Assembly (NCBI GenBank): GCA_905221605.1
Contig: CAJNDS010000003.1
Coordinates: 534,001-598,000 of the forward strand
DNA: 64,000 bases
From: Symbiodinium natans
Lineage: Eukaryota > Sar > Dinophyceae > Suessiales > Symbiodiniaceae
Direction of reading: 5' to 3'
The notes under the pieces: generated by a model
Database searches by the model: none
What the model saw: the letters and a program-made list of their open reading frames with translations, nothing else
What the model was told of the DNA's origin: nothing
Translations under genes and position numbers: made by a program
In this document: piece after piece, positions 33,401 to 44,100 of the stretch
How positions within the stretch are numbered: the first letter of the stretch is position 1
Layout of the letters: the number at the start of each line of letters is the position of its first letter

Positions 33401-34807
33401 AAACCCTACGAAGCCTTGAGGCTTTCATTGGATGCAGGCTCCAAACCAAGCCAGCATCCCTGAGATGAGGTGCGAAGCGAACAGTCAGAGCCCTGAAAAA
33501 CCAAGCCCCCCCCCCAAAGCCCTAAAACCCAGCATCCCCCAAAACCCCCAACCCTCCAACCCTAGACCCTAGACCCTAAACCCGAAACACTGAACCCTAA
33601 ACCCTAAACGACCCTAAACCCTAAACCCCCCCCCCCCCCCCCCCCCCCACAAAAAAAAGAGGGCCCTCACTCCTATCAAGGCTGCGACTTCTGCGACCCG
33701 CAACGCTCGGGTCCCTTCGGCAAAGCGGTCCGCAGACCTAGTCGTGAGCTGGAGAGCCAGAGATTTCAGGTGCAGGTTCCAAGCAAGATAGTTGAAGCCA
33801 AAAAAAATATTTAAGCACGTAAATAGCCAAATGAATATGTATGCGGGTGCTTATACGCATAGAAATTCGCTGAGTCAAGATCATATTTAGGTTTTTTTTG
33901 ATTTAGGCTGGGGGCGGTATAGGATCACACATGAAAAGACCTCTGCGGAACGACCGGCGATGTCCTTGCGACCCGGTTCAAGGTTCCAAGGGCAGTCAAC
34001 GGTTTTAACGGGCTGGGGGTTCAACGGCTACGCTATGAGGTGTTGAGTCTTTGGCTTCAATGCTCGTAGGGCCATTGTAGGGCTTGCGAGGGCAACCCTA
34101 AACCCTAAACCCTAAACCCTAAACCCTAAACCCTAAACCCTAAACCCTAAACCCTAAACCCTAAACCCTAAACCCTGAACCCTGAACCCTGAACCCTGAA
34201 CCCTGAACCCTAAACCCTAAACCCTAAACCCTAAACCCTAAACCCTGTGAAGGTCGTTGCAATGGTGCATGCTCGAAGTGCCTCCCCCACGAAACGTAGG
34301 GGGGACGCGTAGTCCTCGCCTAGGCCGAGTACTGCAAGGCCGACATCCAGGCTCGTCGGGCTTGGGCGTTAATTCGGGGGGGGGGGGGGCTTCAGGGTAC
34401 AGGGTTTCGGGTTTATTTTTGGAGGTTCACAAGTAGGGGAACTATACTTATCACTGGATATAGCTTGCTTCTAGGGTGCTGACCCTCAAGCCCCTGGAGC
34501 TGAAAAGGTGGTCTATAGTCTAGTCTAGACCCTTGAACCCGGAAGCACAGAACTCCTCGCTTTCCTTAGAGCCCTGAGCCCTTATCCTAAACCCTTCACA
34601 CTCAGAATCCTGAGTCAGCCCTAAACCCTAAACCCTAAACCCTAAACCCTAAACCCTAAACCCTAAACCCTAAACCCTAAACCCTAAACCCTAAACCCTA
34701 AACCCTAAACCCCAAACCCCAAACCCTAAACCCTAAACCCTACACCCTAAACCCCAAGAAGATACCCCTAGTCGCAAGGCTTCCTCTCACCACGGCGTAC
34801 TTCACTG
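24436..34807 (+). CDS. Candidate secreted Thr-rich / Cys-rich protein, tiny exons (low-confidence model)
   Basis: Islands between telomere-like arrays read as exons with AG|G acceptors (one AG|A) and GC/GA/GT donors. Group 1: 24436-24470, 25228-25281 (APVEQEAVGS, then TTTQ), 25487-25708 (74 codons, mucin-like, EKTTEQTTEKTTE, then PPTTPTTSTTTQ), 29176-29218 (EKNILDPAYWHGRLE) and 30321-30406 (about 27 Thr, then Glu). Group 2: 31632-31702 (YHGPPHLAEPKPTISP), 32742-32806 (KCPDTCLNGCPTCNAEC), 33662-33719 (GPHSYQGCDFCDP), 34253-34290 (RCNGACSKCLPH), 34324-34350 (AEYCKADIQ) and 34779-34807. Group 2 joins in one frame throughout. The phase between groups is not settled. Poly-Thr stretches suggest O-glycosylated linkers and the Cys pairs suggest an extracellular domain; I cannot name the family. 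The poly-Thr exon could also be read as Asp/His-rich in another frame. Confidence 0.4.
25371..25486 (+). repeat. Intron-end repeat shared with 44.2 kb
   Basis: CCCTTATTGGGTTTGAGAGG, then a second copy CCCTTACTGGGTTTAAGAGG, each followed by TCATCTTCAGG; the block ends GGGCCATCCTAG exactly at the acceptor of the Thr-rich exon (25487). A copy with the same beginning and end lies at 44231-44297. Confidence 0.6.
26262..26413 (-). repeat. CCCTAAA / CCTTAAA array
   Basis: About 21 units; CCTTAAA variants recur at regular intervals, suggesting amplification of a higher-order block. Confidence 0.95.
26414..27032. other. Unique AT-richer spacer
   Basis: No telomere-like repeat for about 600 bp and lower GC than its surroundings (for example 26530-26660). 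A 68-codon open frame at 26753-26959 has no recognisable motif and no good start. Confidence 0.3.
27033..27573. repeat. Opposed TTTAGGG and CCCTAAA arrays
   Basis: TTTAGGG at 27033-27069, CCCTAAA at 27144-27376 (33 units, nearly perfect), TTTAGGG at 27531-27573. Polarity flips twice in 540 bp. Confidence 0.95.
28070..28515. repeat. (CCAGGG)n hexamer array
   Basis: About 60 imperfect units of GGCCAG/CCAGGG. All frames stay open (Gly-Pro, Ala-Arg, Gly-Gln, and on the minus strand Ala-Leu or Pro-Trp), as expected from a 6-bp unit. I find no non-repetitive coding around it and do not call a gene. Sequence upstream (27720-28070) contains diverged copies of a segment with AAAG(C/T)TGCAGCA and GACAGCTTGG(C/G)TT. 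Confidence 0.9.
28840..31620. repeat. Telomere-like repeat field
   Basis: Arrays at 29076-29163 (CCCTAAA), 29391-29605 (TTTAGGG), 29757-29887 (TTTAGGG with TTCAGGG variants), 30010-30104 (CCCTAAA) and 30416-30475 (TTTAGGG). A C tract lies at 30641-30654. The stretches between hold candidate exons listed in the Thr/Cys-rich model. From 30660 to 31500 I see nothing recognisable. Confidence 0.85.
31530..34760. repeat. Telomere-like repeat field with poly-C tracts
   Basis: Arrays at 31550-31622, 31733-31810, 32033-32200 (CCCCAAA and CCCCAAG variants), 32283-32483, 32880-32940 (opposite polarity), 33058-33166, 34094-34247 and 34619-34755. Long C tracts at about 32945-32964 and 33627-33648 lie just upstream of AG acceptors. 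33740-34090 has AT-rich unique sequence without a recognised gene. Confidence 0.85.
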
Positions 34808-35373
34808 GTCGCCACCCCCGACCAAGGGACTACAGACAATTGCTGGGATGCCGATGGCCCCTTGCTTGCGTTGGGGTGGAGACCCTACTCTGGAAACACT
34901 GAACCTCCAGGCCCTAAACCCTAAATCCTAAACCCTAAGAAATCCCAAACCCTAAACCCCTCGAACCCTTGGCGCCTAAATCCTTGAGGCTTCCGGGTTT
35001 TTGGAGTTTTGCGGCTTGGGCACTTCGGGTCTGGGGGGTTTTAGGGTTTTAGGCGTCTGGGCTTCGAGTTTCGGGATTTTTCCGGAGGTTTTCGGGCTTC
35101 AGGGGCAGCTTGCAGAGGCTGGAGTCGAGGGAGCCTGCCCCAAAACCCACGAAGGAAGGTAAGGGTTTAGGCTTTGAGGGTTGAGAGTTTAGGGTTTAGG
35201 GTTTAGGGTTTGGGGTTGAGGGTACCAAGGAAGGTTAGGGTTTGTATGCTCCGCACCCTAGGACGTCAGCTGCCGCGCGCCTTGCTTCGAAGTTTGGTTC
35301 TCCTCAGCGCGGGACCCGGGCAGGGTTTAGGGTTCTGGGCTTTGTGGTTTAGGCTTTGGGGTTGGTGTCTGGG

Positions 35374-35500
35374 TTTAGGGTTTAGGGTTTAGGGTTTAGG
35401 GTTTAGGGTTTAGGGTTTAGGGTTTAGGGTTTAGGGTTTAGGGTTTAGGGTTTAGGGTGTGGGGTTTAGGGTTTAGGGTGTAGGGTTCAGGGTTTAGGGG
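35374..35500 (+). repeat. TTTAGGG array
   Basis: About 17 units, some GTGTAGGG/GTGGGG variants toward the end. Confidence 0.95.
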
Positions 35501-36359
35501 GTCTTGCATTACACACAGAGCTCAGCTAGCTTTGGGCCTTATCTTGGGTCACAAGGGGGGCCTTGTACCATGGAATCCTATACCCTTGTGCTTGTCTGGG
35601 CCCGAGACCCGAAAACCGAAACCCTGCAACCCAAAACCTACACCCCAAACTTTACAACCCCAACCCTAAACCCTGAACACCCCAAGCCCTAAAAACTCAA
35701 CCCGCACCTCAGAAGGTGTCCACCTTTGCTGGCTTCCAGACGCAAGTCGTCCGGGGGAACACTTCTCTCGCCCTGCCAGAGGTGGACGCCCTAATCCCCA
35801 AACCCTTAAAAATCCTAAACCCCCAAACCCCCCCAGAACCCTAAACAACCCTAAACCCTAAACCCTAAACCCCAAACCCCTAGACCCTAGACCCTAGACC
35901 CTAAACCCTAAGCCCTAGACCGCGCGGAGGTTGGAGGCTCGAGGGTCTTTTCCGAACGTCTAGGGGCGCAACCCCAACCGCGAAACGCTGAAGCTCTCGA
36001 GCTTTTGACGGGTTTAGGGTTTTAGACAGCCCTGAATCCTTAATCCCTAAGCCCTAAACCAACTCTTCAGCCCTTTCCCACCAAGAAACCACCGACCTTG
36101 GGCGATGATGCAGCGGATTACCGACCTTGATGGACGTTGAAGAAGTTTGTCCCCGTTTCGCGGCCCTGAACGCCCAAAGGGCTTTTGGGGTTTGGGGTCT
36201 AGGGTTTCGAGTTTGGGGTTTCAGAACGCGGTTACAGGGCGCATGTCTGTCGTTGCAAGAAGCCAGGCCGTTGAAGCAGGCTCCTGTTTCGTTCGTTTCA
36301 GAGGGAGCATTGACCCGACAAAACCAGTCACAAAGCCCCAACGCCCCAAATCTAAAATC

Positions 36360-36560
36360 CGAAACCCCCCAAACCCTAAACCCCAAACCCCAAAACCCCA
36401 AACCCCAAACCCCAACCCCAAACCCCAAACCCTAACCCTAAACCCTAAACCCCAAAACCCCAAACCCCCAAACCCCAAACCCTAAACCCCAGAACCCCAA
36501 ACCCTAAACCCCAAACCCCGAACCCTAAACCCTAAACCCCAAACCTTAAACCCCAAACCC
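36360..36560 (-). repeat. CCCCAAA-rich array
   Basis: Mostly AACCCCA with interspersed CCCTAAA; the G-strand unit would be TTTGGGG. Confidence 0.9.
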
Positions 36561-36645
36561 CCAACCCTCGATGTGCAGATCGCCATGGCCGCATACGCAC
36601 GGGTGCGGGCACTTCAGTTCTCAGAGGTGCGTCAGCCTTTTCGTG

Positions 36646-37092
36646 GGTTTAGGGTTTAGGGTTTAGGGTTTAGGGTTTAGGGTTTAGGGTTTAGGGAGGG
36701 TTTTTTTGGGGCTCTTGATCAGGGTGCTTGGGGCTTTGGACGGTTGAGTTTCAGGGCATGCTTTGGGGTCTAAGCCCTAAACCCTAAACCCTAAACCCTA
36801 AACCCTAAACCCTAAACCCTAAACCCTAAACCCTAAACCCTAAACCCTATATAGGGTTTGTGGGGTTTTCTTGGGTCGACCCTCGGGCCCGAAGCAAAAC
36901 TTACGCCCGCCCCGCAAGAACCGGGAGGTTCTGGGCTTGCTCAACTCATGGGACAGCCTGTAAGCCTGTATAAACCCTAAGCCCTAAGCCCTAAGCCCTA
37001 AGCCCTAAACCCTAAACCCTAAACCCTAAACCCTAAACCCTGAACCCTAAACCCTAAACCCTAAACCCTAAACCCTGTATGAACCCTAAGGC
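36646..37092. repeat. Opposed telomere-like arrays
   Basis: TTTAGGG at 36646-36695; CCCTAAA at 36771-36850 and 36970-37092, with CCCTAAG units in the last. Confidence 0.95.
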
Positions 37093-37458
37093 GTTAATTT
37101 CTTAATCTTATATCCTACAAACCCGAACCCTAGAAGTGCCGACAGCCCGACAGTCAGATCTCCCCACCTTGGTTTTTGGGGTTTAGGGTTTAGGGTTTAG
37201 GGTTGAGAGTTCAGCTGAGCCCTAAGCCCGAAGCCCGAAGCCTAAGCCCTAAGCCCGAAGCGCGAAGCCCTCAGCCCTTAGCCCTAAGCCCCAAATCCCA
37301 AACCCCAAACCCTAAACCCTAAACCGCAGATCGGAGCGCCGGCCGTGAGACAGTGAGCTTTCCCTTCGATCCAAGTCAAAAAACATCACCACCTAAGCCA
37401 TCGGACCGGAAAGGCCCCAAAATGCCCCCCAAAACTCCCCAAACACCTAAAAGTCGAG

Positions 37459-37953
37459 ATGTCCACCCCCGAGATGGCCGCCGACGGCGTACTCCCGACG
37501 ACGAACAAGCACGAGCGCCGCGCCTCGTGGAAGAAGTACGAGACCTACGACTGCGAGGTGGACCGCGCAACCGAGATCAAGCTGCTGTCCTTCCAGCGGC
37601 CGCACATGCACGGCTTCCGCTTGGTGTGGTTCGGCTTCTTCATGGCCTTCGCATCGTGGTTCGCGTTCGCGCCGCTGATGCCGCAGATAAAGAAGGACCT
37701 GGGCCTGACCAAGGACGAGGTGTACAACGCGAACATCGCGTCTGTGGCGTCGACCGTGCTCATGCGCTTCGCTGTGGGCCCTCTGTGCTGTCGTTCGGAG
37801 CTATCCCGGTCTTCTTCGGTGGTCTCGTGAACAACGCTACTGGCCTGGCCACCATCCGCTTCTTCATCGGTGTCCTGGGCGCCTGCTTTGTGCCATGCCA
37901 GGCGTGGTGCTCGCAGCTGTTCGCGAAGGAGATTGTGGGCACGCTTGGGACGA
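37459..37953 (+). pseudogene. NRT2: NRT2-type nitrate transporter 5' fragment, internally deleted
   Basis: From the ATG at 37459 the frame runs about 107 codons to 37779. It includes HMHGFRLVWFGFFMAFASWF (first membrane segment), AFAPLMPQIKKDLGL and ASTVLMRFAVGPLC, as in NRT2/NNP-family nitrate/nitrite transporters (major facilitator superfamily, plasma membrane). Homology resumes at once in the next frame: LSFGAIPVFFGGLVNNATGL, then RFFIGVLGACFVPCQAW and FAKEIVGT to about 37953. The loop expected after GPLC (the conserved D-R-x-G-P-R-type segment) is missing, so a short deletion broke the frame. NRT2 proteins have about 12 membrane segments and about 500 residues; only about four segments are here. 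There are no introns and codons are strongly GC-ending, unlike the exon-intron genes nearby, which would suit a retro-copied fragment. Confidence 0.75.
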
Positions 37954-38300
37954 TGTCAAAGAGCTTGTGCCTCTTTAGAAGCCAGGCATGGATGGCGCGG
38001 TGGTTGAAAGCTTGCGGGAGCGCTAACGCCTCGATGACGTCAAAGAGCTCCTCTCCCTGGTGCCCCCTTTCACTGCCGCCCAAAAAGTTGAGGCATTGCA
38101 CACCTACCGCTTGGACATTGTCAAGGAGCTCCTGCCTTTCTTGAAACCAGGCATGGATAGCGCAGTGGTTGAAAGCTTGAGCGGGCGCAACCGCCACGAT
38201 GTCGTGGCGCGACCGCCACGATGTCGTCAAAGAACTCCTTTCCCTGGTGCAACCTTTCACTGCTGCCAAGAAATATTGACGAGTCGGGCAAAAGCTACCG
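37953..38300 (+). pseudogene. Degenerate internally repeated coding remnant
   Basis: At least three diverged copies of a protein unit in shifting frames: (D)DVKELLSLVPPFTAAQK (about 38036-38090), DIVKELLPFLKPGMDSAVVE (about 38115-38177) and VVKELLSLVQPFTAAKKY then stop, with a further copy starting GATGTCAAAGAGCTTGTGCC at 37953. Copies are broken by stops and frame changes. It follows the NRT2 fragment without a gap, so the two were joined by rearrangement. I do not recognise the domain. Confidence 0.45.
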
Positions 38301-38449
38301 CTTGGACGAAGTTTTGCGATCCCAGGCGACAAAAGGTTGTTGCAGAGCATCAACATAGCTAAAAACGACAGATTTCTGAAGTGCATTGCGGCCAAGGCCT
38401 TGCCGACTGTCCTTAGCTCAAAGGTTACACAAGCCATGCCCACTTAGTC

Positions 38450-41100
38450 CTAAACCCTAAAACGCCCCAAAACCCCAAACCCTGGTTTAGGGGTTTACAG
38501 GGTTCAGCCCCAACACCCCAAGCCCTAAACCCTAAACCCTAAACCCTAAACCCTAAACCCTAAACCCTAAACCCTAAACCTCAAACCCCAAACCCTAAAC
38601 CCCAAACCCTAAACCCTAAACCCTAGACCCCTCCAAACATGTCCGCCGCAGTGAGTGGGCCTTGGGCGCAGGTCACTGGCGAGGTGGCCCGCAGTGCAGG
38701 GAGCCCCGGGGTGTTCTTCCCTAAGCCCCGAAACCCCCAAACCACCTACACCCTAACACCCTACACCCACTCTACACCCTAAACCCTAAACCCTAAACCC
38801 TAAACCCTACACCCTAAACCCTAAACCCTAAACCTAAACCTTAAACCCTAAACCCTAAACCCTAAACCTTGAACCCTTGCCTAAGGTTTCGGGTTCAGGG
38901 TGCGTAGGTGCCCCCTCAACACGCCCCTCAACACGGGGTTTAGGCTGAATAATTAGGGAAAGAACCCCTCACATCCCTAAACTTACCAAAAGCCCAAACA
39001 ACTAAACGCCTTAAGGTTTTAAAGCCGAAGCCTAGAAAGTGCATAGCCTCCTACCTTCAGAGGTTTGGGCTTTAGGGGGTTTAGGAGGGTCACGTCAGTG
39101 CCCCTTAGACACCCAAACCCGAAGCCCCCAAACCCCCAAGCCTTGAGGCATACCGAAATCCCTAAACACCAGAAGCCTCAAATCCGAGCCTCGCGGAACA
39201 TCCCGAAATTAAACCCCAAACCCTAAACCTCAAACCCTAAACCCTAAGCCCTAAACCCTCAAGAACAATTTCGTGGTGAGTGGCAGTACTCTCTGTTGTC
39301 TCAGGCAGGTGGTTTGCATTTCTACCCATTCAATGGGTGACCTACGTTCGGCTTCGGCTTCGGGTCAATTCAACCCCCCCAGTCCCCGGGCGCCCCGCAA
39401 CTTCGGATCTGAGTTGAGATAAGGGTTTTGTGGTTTAGGGTTTAGGGTTTAGGGTTTGTTACTCCCAACCTTGTCTTTTAACGAGCTATCCTGTTTGCGC
39501 CTCAATATCTCCTTCCCGGTTCAAGTCTATGCTATGCTTAAGCACAACATATTTGCTTTTGCACGGAGGCCACGTCCGAGCCAGCGGCGAAGATACGAAG
39601 CTTTGAGGTGGTTACTACAGGGGCCTTAATGATCAGAATAGGGTTTGGGGGGTTAGGATATTTATGTAGAGACAATAAGGGAAGAATGTTAGTACTTATT
39701 GCGATCCCTACATTACGGCGCAGCCGGAGAAGGAAGCGTTTGCGGTGCCGGCTGCATGGACTCCCATCCCAGCTGGATATGACTCAGGATGCCTGGATGA
39801 TGCGGTGGCTCACCCTAAACCCTAAACCCTAAACCCTAAACCCTAAACCCTAAACCCTAAACCCTAAACCCTAAACCCTAAACCCTAAACCCTCAAAGGG
39901 CCTTTAAAGCACTTAAAGCCCTGAACCTCAAGCCTGGAGGTGCTTGAGGATGAAGTGTTCATTGTTCATAGGGTTTAGGGTTTAGGGTTTAGGGTTTAGG
40001 GTTAAGGGTTAAGGGTTTAGGGTTTAGGGTTTAGGGTTTAGGGTTTAGGCCACAAACTCCTCCGAATCCCAGCTGGGATGCTTGTAGCTGTACTTGGCAT
40101 TGGCACCTACTTGCTACGTCCTCCGGTCCTCCTTGGTACTTGTGATTGTAATGACCCTTCCTCCCCCAAAAGGAAACAGCGGAACCCCCCCAAACCCTAA
40201 ACCCTGAACCCTAAACCCGGAACCCTAAATCCTAAACCCTGAACCCTGAACCCTGAACCCTACACCCTACACCCTAAACCCTAGCTAACCCTGGACCCTA
40301 AACTCTAAACCCTCCACAGAAACAAACACCCTAAGCCCTAAGCCCTAAGCCCGAAGCCCGAAGCCCTATGCCCGAAGCCCTAAGCCCTAAGCCCTAAACA
40401 CTAAACCCTAAACCCTAAACCCTAAACCCTAAACCCTAAACCCTAAACGTTCCTTTCATGTAGGGTTTTGGCAGTCAAGGTGGTCGGTCTAAGGCCGCAG
40501 GGTTCCGCGGTCGGGGTCGCGGGACTTTCAGGCTTCAGGGTTTAGGGCTTAGGGCTTAGGGTTTAGGGCTTAGGGTTTAGGGTTTAGGGTTTAGGATTTA
40601 GGGTTTAGGATTTAGGGTTTAGGGTTTAAAGGTTTAGGGTTCAGGATTTCGGGGTTGCGATCACGCGATCTGCTGGGATCCCTCCCCTCTGAGGCTTGGA
40701 GCAACGCGGTGTCATGGGGCAAGGGTGCTGCCCAGGCGGTGGGGCAACAAAAAAATCAAGACCGGAAGCCCTAAACCCTAAACCCTAAACCCTAAACCCT
40801 AAACCCTAAACCCTAAACCCTAAACCCTAAACCCTAAACCCTAAACCCTAAACCCTAAACTCTAAACCCTAAACCCTGAACAAGTCCTAAAAGGTGTGCA
40901 GCCCTGAACCTGAAGCTGCAGCGCTAGCTCGAAAGGAGGGAGACCCAAGACCCTAAACCCTAGGCAAGGCCCCGTAGGTTTTATGGAAACCCAAAACTCT
41001 AAACCCCAAACCCTAAACCCTAAACCCTAAATCCTAAACCCTAAACCCTGAACCCCAAACCCCAAATCCTAAACCCCAAACCCTAAACCCTAAACCCCAA
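38450..41100. repeat. Telomere-like repeat field
   Basis: Arrays at 38521-38630, 38772-38880, 39811-39892, 39968-40048, 40195-40310, 40321-40448, 40531-40640 and 40768-40880, of both polarities. Possible exons inside: ATGTCCGCCGCA followed by a canonical GTGAGT donor (38639-38650), and about 39730-39792 (PEKEAFAVPAAWTPIPAGYD). Between 38880 and 39230 and between 39270 and 39780 I see nothing else. Confidence 0.75.
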
Positions 41101-41118
41101 AGCATCGGCTCCCCGCAG

Positions 41119-44100
41119 GCCATGGTGCCGACCACCGTGCAGACCACCGTGCAGACGACTCAGGTCACCAGTGCCGGGGCCCTAGGTTTAGGGTTTAGGG
41201 TTTAGGGTTTAGGGTTTAGGGTTTAGGGTTAGTCGAATTCAGAGAATACCCCCATGTGCTGCCATTTTTCGGTGGTGTTGAGAGGCCAACCCAGTCACGG
41301 GTTTAGGAGCTTCCGAGGCTTCAGGGTTTTCTGGGGGGTTTTAGAGGTTTTGGGGTTCCTTCGGGGATTCAGGGGCTTTAGGGTTCTTAGCGGTTTTAGG
41401 GGCGTTTAGGGTTTAAAGATGCTAGGCTCAGACCCAGACGATTTCGGGTTGAAAGTCTACTAGAAGGCTCATGGGGCTTGTTCGCTGGTGCAGAGGCTGG
41501 GCCCCCAAACCCTCGCCAGTCGTTCCCGCAGTTAGGGCTTGGGGTTGCGGAGTTAGGATCAGGGTCTGGGCTCCCAAGCCACAAACCCCAAGGGCTTAGG
41601 GTTGAGGGTTGAGGGTATAAGGGTATAAGGGTATAAGGGTTTAGGGTTTAGGGTTTAGGGGCCCTAAACCCAAAGGCCTAAGTGACAATCTCCCTACATG
41701 CTGTCATCGAGCTGACTTCTCAACTTTCTCAAGGATCCTTTTGAACCCCCTGCGGGCCATCTGTCAGTGGGAAATTCCCATAATGAGGGTACACCCTAAA
41801 CCCTAACCCCCAAACTCTAAGCCCAATTGCGCACTGAATTTCGTACCCACAAGAACCCAAACCCTAAACCCGAAACATCAAAGCACCAGGGCTCTAAGAC
41901 ATTCAGAGTTTGCAGGGTTTTGGGATTTAGGGTTTAAGGTTCAAGGGATAGGGGTCCAGAGTGTTCGGGTTTGAGGGTTCAGGGTTTGGCGCCGAGGGCT
42001 TAGGGTTTAGAGTTCAGCGTTGGAAGTTGGGGGGTTTTAGGGTTAACAAGGTCAAGTGAAGTTTGTGGGACAGTGGAGGGGCATAAAAGTAGCGCAAGCT
42101 CCCATCCCTTCCTTAGGGTATAGGGTTTAGGGTTCGGGGTTTAGGGTTTAGGGCTTAGGGCTTAGGTAAACCCAAAACCCCCAAAACCCGCCGCCATTCT
42201 TGCTTTTTCCTCCACTGCAGACCGTCACCTCGCGAACGTTCACATCCATCACTTTGACCACGACCGTGAGCACGTTACCACCCGACATGCCGACCACAAT
42301 GCTGGGGAGCTCAGTCAAGGAGCCACCCCAAACCCCAAACCCCAAACCCCAAACCCCAAACCCCAAACCCCAAACCCCAAACCCCAAACCCCAAACCCCA
42401 AACCCCAAACCCCAAACCCCGAACCCCGAACCCCGAACCCCGAACCCCGAACCCCCAAACCCAACCCCAAACCCCAAACCCCAAACCCAAAACCCCGAAC
42501 CCCGAACCCCGAACCCCGAACCCCAAACCCCAAACCCCAAACCCCAAAACCCCAATACCCCAAAGCCCCAAACCCCAAACCCCAAACCCCAATTTCCTAA
42601 GAGCCCAACAATTCTTTCTTGCAGGCTCCTCTAGTATCAAGGACCCCTTCGCTGGAGTTGTGGGAAACCTACACAAGAAGTGCTGCTTGGGCAGCTCCTA
42701 AAACCTGGAACCTCTCGGCCAATAGCTAAGCTCCTCAACTAAAGCAAAGCCGCTCCAGGTGAAAGAATTTCGGACCTAGAGCACAAAGTCCCCTCAGCCT
42801 CCCACGTTAGCCCCTAAACCCTAAAACCCTAAAAAACAGCCCAAAGTCCTAAAACCCTAAAAGCCACAAAAGATAAAGCAAAAGCAATGAAACGAAACAT
42901 CGAAAAAGAACCCGAATATCCCTCAAAGCCCGGAACTGCCTGAAAACGCCAAACCACCCCAAAATCTCAGGATGGGGTTGCTGGTAACTTGGTAGCTAGC
43001 AGTTGGGGGTTGAACATGTACACTCCCGGCTTAGGAGCCCCATGGGAGTGTCGCAATGCCCCTCCCCCCCCCCTCCCCCAACTCCTTCCCAGGCAGCCGC
43101 TGTGGGCGTTGCCGCCGACGAGGTTGCCAGGCCGCTGTGGTTTAAGGGTGGCTTAGGGTGGTTTCCCTGAGTGTTGGATGGAAATTGGTTTTCTTGTTTG
43201 GGTTCAGGTCTAGGATGTCTCCTCAGTTTTCTGAGCCCTAATCAAGCAAACCCTAAATCCTACGCCCTAAACGCTAAACCCTGCGAGAAGAAGTGGGCAA
43301 CAACTCTCGAAAGCCGTGCGCTGAACGAACATTGGGCACAGCTGCGGGCAGATTGCGCGGACTTCATGGTGGAACACCGCCATGATTTCGAACCTTAGTT
43401 CAAGTGGCGTGTGGAGGCCATCCTCAACCAAGGCTGCGTGCCAGCAACCCCGCTGCTGACTGACGAGCAGCTGTTGCCGGAGCGAATACTGCAAGACACA
43501 GACACACGTCAAACCCCCGGGGGGGGGGGGGGGGGGGGCCCCAAAAGCTCCAAAGCCCTAAGACCCGAAACCCAACACCCTGAACCCCAAACCCCAAACC
43601 CCAAACCCCAAACCCCAAACCCCAAACCCCAAACCCCAAACCCCAAACCCCAAACCCTAAACCCTAAACCCTAAACCCTAAAATACTTGTGGTCACCTCT
43701 CTAAAGTGTGGTCCCTTTTTGGGTACAGTACCCTAAATCATAAGGGGCTGCTTTATGGTAAGGACCCCGCCCCCCCCAAAAAAAACAAGGACCCTTAATT
43801 TAGAGAACTGCCCACATACTGTTTGGGATGTTCTCCCTTATACTAAGAGTCCTTAATAGGGATTATAATAGGGGGGTACTGAAATCCCGATTAAGGATTG
43901 TTAGAAACCCTAAACCCTAAACCCTAAACCCTAACCCCAAACCCTAAACCCTAAACCCTAAACCCTAAACCCTAAACCCTAAACCATAATCCCTAAACCC
44001 AAAACCCTAAACCCTGGGTGTTAAGTCCTCTGAACTTCCCAGGGGGAGCTTCGGGAAGCGAGCCGGATGGCGTCGAGGCGCCGCTTCAAAGCTGTGAGCC

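Larger units (their letters stand above)
35100..36630 (+). other. Candidate exon islands of uncertain frame
   Basis: Non-repetitive islands ending in GC/GT-type donors after AG|G acceptors: about 35117-35155 (AGVEGACPKTHE, or LESREPAPKPTKE in another frame), 35273-35328 (DVSCRAPCFEVWFSSARD, or an alternative open frame), 35714-35785 (VSTFAGFQTQVVRGNTSLAL) and 36580-36629 (IAMAAYARVRALQFSE). They may continue the Cys-rich gene upstream. Two frames are open in several of them, so the readings are tentative. Confidence 0.3.

Noticed and set aside
42148..42676. Gly-Phe-Gly-Val-Trp repeat proteins on the minus strand
   Set aside because: Translation of the CCCCAAA array, which lies in an intron between better-supported exons.
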